DNA from: Chloroflexi bacterium UBA6019 | GTDB taxonomy: Bacteria > Chloroflexota > Dormibacteria > Dormibacterales > Dormibacteraceae | DNA length: 7,518 nt | Assembly: GCA_002427995.1 (NCBI GenBank) | Contig: DIZV01000065.1 | Location: 12,957 to 20,474 of the forward strand | Reading direction: 5' to 3' | Part shown: positions 1 through 5,141 of the stretch, piece after piece | Position numbering within the stretch: position 1 is the stretch's first letter | Layout of the letters: each line of letters opens with the position of its first letter | The notes under the pieces: generated by a model | Told to the model about the DNA's origin: nothing | Database searches by the model: none | Seen by the model: only the letters and a program-made list of their open reading frames with translations | Position numbers and translations under genes: made by a program

Positions 1-534
1 CTCTTCGCGATGAACCGGTTCACCCTGCTCCCGATCTTCGCCGACCAGGTCCTCCACATCGGCGCCACCGGCTTCGGATTCCTGACCGCGAGCCAGGGCG
101 TCGGCGCGCTCGTGGGCGCGCTCTCGCTGGCAGTCCTCCAGCGGCGGCTCACCAGCGGCAACATCCAGTTCGCGGTGGGGCTGGCCTGGTCGGTCTTCCT
201 GGTCCTTTTCAGCTTCAGCCGCCTCTATCCGCTCTCGATCGCCCTCCTGATGCTCGCCGGCTTCTGCCAGATCATCTTCGTGGCGACGGCCAACACCCGG
301 ATCCAGGCGGCCACCCCCGACCACCTGCGGGGACGCGTGATGGCGCTCTACGCCCAGGCGCTGATGGGCGTCGGCCCGGTCGGCAGCTTCCAGGCGGGGA
401 CCCTTGCCCACTTTTTCGGTGCGCCGGTCGCGCTCGCCTTCGGCGCTGTCGTCTCGGCCGGCTTCGTCGGGGCCACGCGGCTGGTCCGGCCGGCGGTCTT
501 CAAGGCCGACCCGCGCGACCGGGGAAAAAGCTAG
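1..534 (+). CDS. MFS transporter, C-terminal part (5' end outside window)
   Basis: This is the C-terminal part of a major facilitator superfamily permease, probably a drug or siderophore exporter of the EntS/MFS_3 type; the substrate cannot be told. The frame is open to the left edge (Leu-Phe-Ala before the first ATG at 10), and 177 residues are visible against about 400-420 for a full protein, so the ATG at 10 is an internal Met. Several hydrophobic helices are visible, including one around GFGFLTASQGVGALVGA and one around IALLMLAGFCQIIFVATAN. The segment LRGRVMALYAQALMGVGPVG, followed by a Gly/Ala-rich helix containing HFFGAPVALAFG, is typical of the last third of this family. The protein ends in a short charged tail. 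The stop is TAG at 532-534. The next gene converges on it with a 5-base gap, so it is not in an operon with anything to the right. The family call is firm; the substrate is unknown. Confidence 0.85.
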   Translation, partial: LFAMNRFTLLPIFADQVLHIGATGFGFLTASQGVGALVGALSLAVLQRRLTSGNIQFAVGLAWSVFLVLFSFSRLYPLSIALLMLAGFCQIIFVATANTRIQAATPDHLRGRVMALYAQALMGVGPVGSFQAGTLAHFFGAPVALAFGAVVSAGFVGATRLVRPAVFKADPRDRGKS

Positions 535-544
535 GCGCGCTAGC
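525..544 (-). terminator. Possible intrinsic terminator across the convergent stop codons
   Basis: Read on the - strand, GCTAG (544-540), loop CGCGC, then CTAGC (534-530) form a 5-bp stem that two G-U pairs could extend, followed directly by TTTTT (529-525). This is the layout of a factor-independent terminator for the ABC exporter operon. The stem is short, so it would be weak. Both stop codons (TAG of the MFS gene and TAG of the permease gene) lie in the stem arms. On the + strand the same hairpin has no T-tract after it. Confidence 0.4.
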
Positions 545-1859
545 CCAGGTAGGCCTTGAGGATCGCGCCGAGGAGGATCAGCGGCGCCAGCCAGAGCAGT
601 GCCTTGGCCAGCTCGGCCTCCGCCGCCAGCAGCCGGCGCGTCCAGCCACCCTCCCGTTCCATGTGGATCACGGTCGCGCCGATGTGGATGGCGAGGCCAC
701 CGGCTATCGCCGCGATCGGGATCTCGACCAGCGCCGCGGGCAGTATGCCGGTCAGGGCCAGGCCCCAGGAGGAGGCCGCGGCCAGGTAGCCGAGCACCGC
801 TCCCGGGACGGCGGTCAGGAGGTAACCGGTCAGCCCCACGGTGACGGCCGCCAGCGCCCCAGCGAGGATCACTGCGAAGAGGTCGTGGCCGAAGATCCCG
901 AGCGCCGCCGAGGCCGGGTCAGAAGGGGCGCCCGCCGACCGGACGCCGGCGACCAGCGGACGGGCGATGCCGGCCGGGAGGAGGCCCGCGGCGAGGTAAC
1001 CGAGGACGGCGCCGAGGGGGAAGGCGGCAAGAGCGGAAAGGATCGGCCCCGCCCGGGCCCGGAGCAGCGCTGGACCGCTGGGCGCGTTCCGAAAGGCGGC
1101 GGCGACGGCGCGGAGGGCGCCGCGGAGGCGGTCGCGGCCGCCGGTCTCGCGGGAGAGCAGAGCCTCCCGGGAGAAGCCGCGGAGGCCCATCCGGAGGAGG
1201 ATGAAGGCACCAACCGCCATCGCCGCGGCGAAGCCCCAGAGCAGCTCGCCCCGGCCGACCAGGATGAGGCCGGCCTCCACCTGGAGGACGACCGACATCG
1301 GCAGGATGATGAACGAGGCCATCACGTTCGCCGCGCGCATGGTGCGGGCGTTGGCGCTGACGATCACGGCACCGGCGACCATGGCCGCGACCTGGCAGAT
1401 CGTCGACACACCCAAGGAGACCAGGATGCCGAGCGGGAAGTAGCCCAGGCCGGGGAAGGTGACGGCGCAATAGACGAAGAGCGCGCCGAAGCAGAGGACC
1501 AGCGCGATGCCGAGCACCGAGGCAACCTTGCCCGCGTAGATCTCGGCCTCCCGGAGCGGGGTCGAGAGGAGAACCTCGAGCGTCGCTCGCTCGCGCTCGC
1601 CGACGAAGGACTCGAGCGCCAGCACCAGCGAATAGCTGGCGGGGAGGAAGACGACGAAGAAGGCACCCACGATCGACACCCGTTGGACGAGGTCGGTGAG
1701 GCCCCCGCCGAAGACGACCAGCGCCCGGATGGCGAACCCGACTCCCACCGGGACGACGGCGGCCAGCCCGGCCATCGCCAGCGCCAGGCGGAAGTCGCCG
1801 GCGGCGTCGCGGAAATCCCGCTCGGCAACGAGCAGGACCTTACGCCGGTCGAGCTTCAC
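540..1859 (-). CDS. ABC-2 type exporter permease fused to a SpoIIM-like membrane domain
   Basis: This is the membrane subunit of an ABC exporter, 439 residues, partner of the ATPase encoded just upstream. Residues 1-232 look like an ABC-2/NatB-type permease: a cytosolic amphipathic start, a first helix near 26-50, more helices near 62-84, 113-135, 142-168, 180-202 and 207-224, and the conserved cytosolic segment GERERATLEVLLSTPL (87-102). After a basic linker (225-270), residues 270-439 form a second membrane unit resembling SpoIIM/DUF95 proteins. It has helices near 272-294, 326-362, 366-390 and 421-437, and the segment ILPAALVEIPIAAIAGG (372-388) matches the family's typical LPHG-x-x-E-x-x-x-x-x-x-AG pattern. 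SpoIIM homologues often sit beside ABC-2 genes; here the two appear joined. The start is GTG at 1859, overlapping the ATPase gene by 20 bases, with only a weak GAGAG upstream. The substrate is unknown. The ABC-2 call is firm; the SpoIIM assignment rests on motif resemblance. Confidence 0.8.
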   Translation of the reverse strand: MKLDRRKVLLVAERDFRDAAGDFRLALAMAGLAAVVPVGVGFAIRALVVFGGGLTDLVQRVSIVGAFFVVFLPASYSLVLALESFVGERERATLEVLLSTPLREAEIYAGKVASVLGIALVLCFGALFVYCAVTFPGLGYFPLGILVSLGVSTICQVAAMVAGAVIVSANARTMRAANVMASFIILPMSVVLQVEAGLILVGRGELLWGFAAAMAVGAFILLRMGLRGFSREALLSRETGGRDRLRGALRAVAAAFRNAPSGPALLRARAGPILSALAAFPLGAVLGYLAAGLLPAGIARPLVAGVRSAGAPSDPASAALGIFGHDLFAVILAGALAAVTVGLTGYLLTAVPGAVLGYLAAASSWGLALTGILPAALVEIPIAAIAGGLAIHIGATVIHMEREGGWTRRLLAAEAELAKALLWLAPLILLGAILKAYLG

Positions 1860-2610
1860 TCTCGGTCCGCTTCCCGATGATGGCCAGGTAGACCTCTTCC
1901 AGCGTGGGCCGTTCGATCACCTGGCGGTGCTTTTTCAATCCCGCCGCGCGGATCAGCCGCTCCCGGTCGCCGGCGGCGAGCAGGAGCCCGCCGGCCATGA
2001 TCCCGATCTCCCCCGCCAGCGCGTCCGCCTCCTCCATGTCGTGGGTGCAGACGACCAGCGCGGAGCCCTCCCGGCGGAGCCCTTCGAGGTAGCTCCAGGC
2101 GACCCGGGCGCTGTCCGGATCGAGCGCCGAGGTTGGTTCGTCGGCGAGCACCAGCCGCGGACGATGCATGGTGGCGCGGATCAGGGCGACCTTCTGGCGC
2201 ATGCCCTTGGAGTAGGTGCCCAGCCAGCGATCGGCAGCCGCGCTCAGCCCGAAGAGGTCCAAGAGCTCGCCGATCCGCCGGTCGCGGGTCGGCCGGTCGA
2301 GCCCGTAGACGCGCCCGAAGTAGTCGAGGTAGGAGCGCGCGCTCATTCGCTCGTAGAGGCCGGGCACCTCGGGGACGAGCCCGACCTGCGCGCGAACCGC
2401 GTCGGGGTCCTCGCGGCTGTCGACACCGCCCACGCGCACCCGACCCGAGGTGGGTTCGAGCAGCCCGGCCATGCAGCGTAAAGCGGTTGTCTTGCCCGCC
2501 CCGTTCTGGCCGAGGAGGACCAGGCAGGTGGCCGCCGCCACCCTCACTGTGATCTCGCGGACGGCCCAGACCTCGCCGTAACGCTTGGCAACCTGCAAAA
2601 CCTCCAGCAC
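1840..2610 (-). CDS. ABC transporter ATP-binding protein (NatA/CcmA-like exporter ATPase)
   Basis: This is the cytosolic ATPase that drives the permease encoded next in the operon. The 256 residues carry all core elements: Walker A GQNGAGKT (34-41), a Q-loop region VPEVPGLY (79-86) with Glu where many ABC proteins have Gln, the signature YSKGMRQK (133-140), Walker B RLVLADEP (152-159) with catalytic Glu158, D-loop SALD (161-164) and switch His190. The MRQKVALIRA form of the signature and the PE-x-PGLY segment are typical of NatA/drug-exporter ATPases that pair with ABC-2 permeases. The GTG start at 2610 gives the usual short lead (MLEVLQVAKRYG). No Shine-Dalgarno sequence precedes it, and a -10-like CATAAT lies 7 bases upstream, so the transcript may be leaderless. 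The gene ends with TAA inside the start region of the permease gene. The family is certain; the transported compound is unknown. Confidence 0.93.
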   Translation of the reverse strand: MLEVLQVAKRYGEVWAVREITVRVAAATCLVLLGQNGAGKTTALRCMAGLLEPTSGRVRVGGVDSREDPDAVRAQVGLVPEVPGLYERMSARSYLDYFGRVYGLDRPTRDRRIGELLDLFGLSAAADRWLGTYSKGMRQKVALIRATMHRPRLVLADEPTSALDPDSARVAWSYLEGLRREGSALVVCTHDMEEADALAGEIGIMAGGLLLAAGDRERLIRAAGLKKHRQVIERPTLEEVYLAIIGKRTESEARPA

Positions 2611-2623
2611 GGACGCGATTATG
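2611..2623 (-). promoter_or_regulatory. Possible leaderless promoter of the ABC exporter operon
   Basis: On the - strand CATAAT (2623-2618) differs from the TATAAT consensus at one base and ends 7 bases before the GTG start at 2610. A transcript from it would begin at or next to the start codon, which agrees with the lack of a Shine-Dalgarno sequence there. No good -35 is seen at 16-18 bases; a TTGAAA (2651-2646) lies 22 bases upstream, which is too far for a standard promoter. Confidence 0.35.
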
Positions 2624-2629
2624 CGGCCC

Positions 2630-2643
2630 TAGAATTTCGGGAG
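2630..2643 (+). promoter_or_regulatory. -10-like hexamer and ribosome binding site of the small coiled-coil gene
   Basis: GGGAG at 2639-2643 lies 8 bases before the ATG at 2652, a normal Shine-Dalgarno spacing. TAGAAT at 2630-2635 resembles a -10 box, but a start 6-7 bases after it would cut into the ribosome site, and no -35 is evident. The ribosome site is the better supported of the two. Confidence 0.35.
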
Positions 2644-2651
2644 CCTTTCAA

Positions 2652-2852
2652 ATGCCGCGCAAGACACCTGCCAAGTCACCGCTTGACGTGCTGCTGGCCG
2701 ATACCCAGCTGCTGGTCGCTCGCCTGCTCCGCGAGAACCGATCCCTGAAAGCCCACAACCAGCGCCTCGCGTCCGAGCTGGACCGGGTGAGCCGGGGCTG
2801 GGACAAGATCAAGGAGCTCGCCCGCCAGGCCCCCCGCAAGACCCGCCGCTAG
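2652..2852 (+). CDS. Small basic coiled-coil (leucine zipper-like) protein, 66 residues
   Basis: I do not recognise a family. The 66-residue product has an unbroken 4-3 heptad pattern from residue 11 to 57: L11, L15, T18, V22, L25, N29, L32, N36, L39, L43, V46, W50, I53, A57. Asn at two 'a' positions (29, 36) is a known feature of parallel two-stranded zippers. The ends are basic and proline-containing, with PRKT at both residues 2-5 and 61-64. This predicts a small cytosolic protein that dimerises and may touch nucleic acid or another acidic partner; that role is inference. Support for a real gene is the GGGAG site 8 bases before ATG, the free space upstream (divergent from the ABC operon), and a protein pattern too regular for a chance frame. 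The stop TAG (2850-2852) overlaps the stop of the opposing gene. It stands alone, with no operon partner. Confidence 0.65.
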   Translation: MPRKTPAKSPLDVLLADTQLLVARLLRENRSLKAHNQRLASELDRVSRGWDKIKELARQAPRKTRR

Positions 2853-3478
2853 CCGAGCCATTCGAGGAGCGCGGCCAGCACCGGCGCGGTCGTGTCGGGA
2901 CGGGTTCGGGGTCGTCGCCGCCTGCCCGCGACCTCCAGCTGCAGGGCCACCCCGCCCGCCACCTGGACCGTGGCGGTGATCGTTCCCGGCCAGGTCGCGT
3001 CGAAGGGCCGACCGGTCCTGGCGGCCAGGCCGTGGGCCGCGGCGACGGCCAGGAGGCGGTCGGCAAGCTGGCGCACGGCAGGTGACGACGTCGGCCCGAG
3101 GCCCAGGATCAGGTCTTCCGGCAGGTCCTCCCTGAACCCATGGACGTCGACCACCACCAGGCCCGGACGGCCGAGGACCTCCCGCTTGAAGGCGCCGATC
3201 TCGACGTCCCAGTTGGGATCGCCGGTCTGGCGCCCGACCACCGTCAGGGCGGTCGACGCCGTCAGCTCGGCCAGCGTCTCGGCCAGCCCGCCGGTGCCCA
3301 TGTCGGCCTGCTTCAGCTCGCCCCGGCGAATGCTTCGGACCGAGTGGGGGGCTGTGAACAGGTACGGCCCGGTGCCGGGGCCGCAGACGCGGAGCCGGTC
3401 CGGCTCCTCGGTGCCGCGGTGGTCGGTGGCTCGATAGGCGAGCTCCCGCCGCGCCCAGAGCTGGAGGCCGGCGGTCAG
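2849..3478 (-). CDS. N-formylglutamate amidohydrolase-like protein, probable CTG start
   Basis: The 209-residue product resembles the N-formylglutamate amidohydrolase (FGase) superfamily of zinc-dependent hydrolases. Visible motifs are TAPHS (42-46) near the N-terminus, an ADMGTGGLAETLAELT segment (58-73), GDPNWD (86-91), VVDVHGF (109-115) with the D-x-H typical of metal binding, and LQLEV (179-183). No signal peptide or membrane helix is seen. An ATG at 3301 would start the protein after TAPHS and remove a likely metal ligand. Upstream in frame there is no ATG, GTG or TTG; the only sensible candidate is CTG at 3478, which overlaps the pyrD stop as CTGA, like the GTGA junction between pyrK and pyrD. 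GAGGGA lies directly against it. Its place as last gene of a carB-pyrK-pyrD operon is unexplained; the substrate is unknown. The C-terminal tail has a short run of arginines (186-189). Family call moderate; start inferred. Confidence 0.65.
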   Translation of the reverse strand: MTAGLQLWARRELAYRATDHRGTEEPDRLRVCGPGTGPYLFTAPHSVRSIRRGELKQADMGTGGLAETLAELTASTALTVVGRQTGDPNWDVEIGAFKREVLGRPGLVVVDVHGFREDLPEDLILGLGPTSSPAVRQLADRLLAVAAAHGLAARTGRPFDATWPGTITATVQVAGGVALQLEVAGRRRRPRTRPDTTAPVLAALLEWLG

Positions 3479-4386
3479 TCCCTCGGCAGGCAGCGCGGCA
3501 GCTTCTCCAGCGAGGCGATCCCCTCCCGCTCGAGGTAGGCGGCGATACCGTCGTGGACGGCGGCGATCGCCCCGCCGTCGATGAAGGTGGCGGTCCCGAC
3601 CTGGACCGCGGCACAGCCGGCGACGAGAAATTCGAGGGCGTCCTCGGCGGTCGCGATGCCGCCGATCCCGACCACCGGAATCCTGACCGCTCCGGCCGCC
3701 TGGTTAGCGAGGTGGACCGCCAGCGGGCGGACCGCGGGGCCGCTCAGGCCGCCGGTCCGGTTGGCCAGCCGCGGGCGCCGGGTGCGGAGGTCGATCGACA
3801 TCCCGACGAAGGTGTTGACCGCGCAGAGGGCGTCGGCGCCCTCGGCTTCGACGGCGCGGGCGATGACGCCGATGTCGGTGACCATCGGGGTGAGCTTGAC
3901 CCAGACCGGCAACCGGGTCCGGCGCCGGACGGCGGCCGTGACCCGGGCGGCGGCGACCGGGTCGTTACCGAAGTACATGCCGCCCTGGTCGACGTTGGGA
4001 CAGGAGATGTTGACCTCGAAGCCGGCGACGCCGGGCACCCCGTCGAGCCGTGCCGCCAGCTCTCCGTACTCCTCAACCGACTCACCGTTGAGGTTGACCA
4101 GCACTGGGAACTCCCAGCCCGCCCAGGCCGGCGCATAGTCGCGGATCAGCGCCTCCACGCCCGGCCCCTGGAGCCCGATCGCATTCAGCATTCCGGAGGG
4201 CGTCTCCACGATGCGCGGCGGCGCCGTCCCCGCGCGAGGCCGCAGGAAGATCCCCTTCGAGACCATTCCGCCGAGGGCACGCCGTTCGAGCAGCGGGACC
4301 TCGGTGCCGTAGCCGAAGGTCCCCGAGGCGGCCAGCACCGGTCCGCGAAGGGCGAGGCTGCCCAGCACGACGCCGACGTCGGTCAC
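3475..4386 (-). CDS. pyrD: Dihydroorotate dehydrogenase B, catalytic subunit (class 1B)
   Basis: The enzyme oxidises dihydroorotate to orotate with bound FMN, the fourth step of UMP synthesis, in the cytosol. The 303-residue length fits class 1. Visible elements are ASGTFGYG (20-27, FMN region), SKGI (43-46), LNAIGLQGPG (67-76), VNISCPN (125-131) with Cys129 as the catalytic base expected in class 1 (class 2 has Ser), VKLTP (163-167), and the FMN phosphate-binding GIGGI (240-244) and VGTATF (263-268). The adjacent pyrK marks it as class 1B, which passes electrons to NAD+. The start is GTG at 4386, overlapping the pyrK stop as GTGA; the frame is open further upstream but that part reads as Arg/Gly-rich shadow of pyrK. 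The stop TGA overlaps the proposed CTG start of the next gene. Function is firm. Confidence 0.95.
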   Translation of the reverse strand: MTDVGVVLGSLALRGPVLAASGTFGYGTEVPLLERRALGGMVSKGIFLRPRAGTAPPRIVETPSGMLNAIGLQGPGVEALIRDYAPAWAGWEFPVLVNLNGESVEEYGELAARLDGVPGVAGFEVNISCPNVDQGGMYFGNDPVAAARVTAAVRRRTRLPVWVKLTPMVTDIGVIARAVEAEGADALCAVNTFVGMSIDLRTRRPRLANRTGGLSGPAVRPLAVHLANQAAGAVRIPVVGIGGIATAEDALEFLVAGCAAVQVGTATFIDGGAIAAVHDGIAAYLEREGIASLEKLPRCLPRD

Positions 4387-5141
4387 GCGGTCAGCCGGTA
4401 GTGGAGGTGGTCGGGTAGCGCGGGCCAATCGATGTCCCCGGCCCGATAGACGGGGCCCTCGCTGCAGGCTCGGTCGTAACCGCCCGCGGCCTTGGGCACC
4501 GCGCAGCCGAGGCAGACGCCGGTCCCGCAGCCCATGTACGTCTCGACCGCCACCTGGGCCTCGGGCCAACGCCGGGCCACCGCCGCAAGCATCGGGTTGG
4601 GGCCGCAGGCGAGGATTGCCCCAACCTCGGGGACTGCGTCGACCGCGCTGCCGGCGAAGCCCCGGCTCCCGTCGTCGGTCGCCCAGACGACCCGGTCTCC
4701 CTCCCACTCCGAGCAGAGATCGGCCGCGGTGCGGGCGCCGTGGACCCAGGTGACCTCGAGGCCGGCTGCGCGCGCGGCCTGCGCGGCGAGCGGGAAAGGG
4801 GCGACACCGAGCCCGCCGCTGAGCAGCGCGATCGAACCCCAGGCCGCATCGAGCCGGAAGCCGGCTCCGAGGGGGCCGAGCAGCGAGACGCAGTCGCCGG
4901 GTCGCAGCGCCAGCAGCCCCGCGGTGCCGGCTCCGACCGCCCGGAGCAGGATCTCCACCCGGCCCTCGGTGGCGCGGTGGACGCTGAAAGGGCGCCGGAG
5001 GAGCGGACCCGGCCGGAGCAGGAGGTTCACGAACTGGCCGGGCAGGGCCGCGGCGGCAACCTCCGGCGCGGCGAAGGCAAGGACGAAGAGGTCCCGTGCG
5101 ACCTGGCGGCGCTCGACCAGGGGCGCCTCAGGCTGGAACAC
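4383..5141 (-). CDS. pyrK: Dihydroorotate dehydrogenase B, electron transfer subunit
   Basis: This is the FAD and 2Fe-2S subunit that carries electrons from the FMN of PyrD to NAD+. The 252 residues show the ferredoxin-reductase layout: a beta-barrel FAD domain with RPFS (50-53), a nucleotide-binding domain with LLSGGLGVAPF (106-116) and CGPNPM (179-184), and a C-terminal cluster-binding segment with Cys205, Cys210, Cys213 and Cys226 (C-x4-C-x2-C-x12-C), as in PyrK. All ligands are present, so the subunit looks intact. The start is GTG at 5141, lying inside the 3' end of carB (14-base overlap) with GGAGGG just upstream, and the stop overlaps the pyrD start as GTGA. The three genes are probably co-transcribed and translationally coupled, giving balanced PyrK and PyrD for the heterotetramer known from Lactococcus. 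Confidence 0.95.
   Translation of the reverse strand: MFQPEAPLVERRQVARDLFVLAFAAPEVAAAALPGQFVNLLLRPGPLLRRPFSVHRATEGRVEILLRAVGAGTAGLLALRPGDCVSLLGPLGAGFRLDAAWGSIALLSGGLGVAPFPLAAQAARAAGLEVTWVHGARTAADLCSEWEGDRVVWATDDGSRGFAGSAVDAVPEVGAILACGPNPMLAAVARRWPEAQVAVETYMGCGTGVCLGCAVPKAAGGYDRACSEGPVYRAGDIDWPALPDHLHYRLTA

Noticed and set aside
10..12. ATG at 10 as the true start of the MFS gene
   Set aside because: The frame is open to the window edge and the product would be only the last part of an MFS protein, so this Met is internal.
663..1880. A 405-codon open frame on the + strand opposite the permease gene
   Set aside because: The product is strongly charged and low in complexity, with no motif, while the - strand frame gives a clear membrane permease with conserved motifs.
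2646..2651. TTGAAA on the - strand as the -35 box of the ABC operon promoter
   Set aside because: The distance to CATAAT is 22 bases, too long for a normal sigma-70-type promoter of 16-18 bases.
2676..3614. A 312-codon - strand frame covering the amidohydrolase-like gene and the end of pyrD
   Set aside because: It is Arg/Pro/Gly-rich with no motif and would overlap three better supported genes. The other - strand frame holds TAPHS, GDPNWD and VVDVHGF.
4387..4707. A longer pyrD with a start at 4707
   Set aside because: The extra 107 residues are antisense-like, Arg/Gly-rich shadow of pyrK. The GTG at 4386 gives the normal class 1 length and N-terminus and overlaps the pyrK stop as GTGA.
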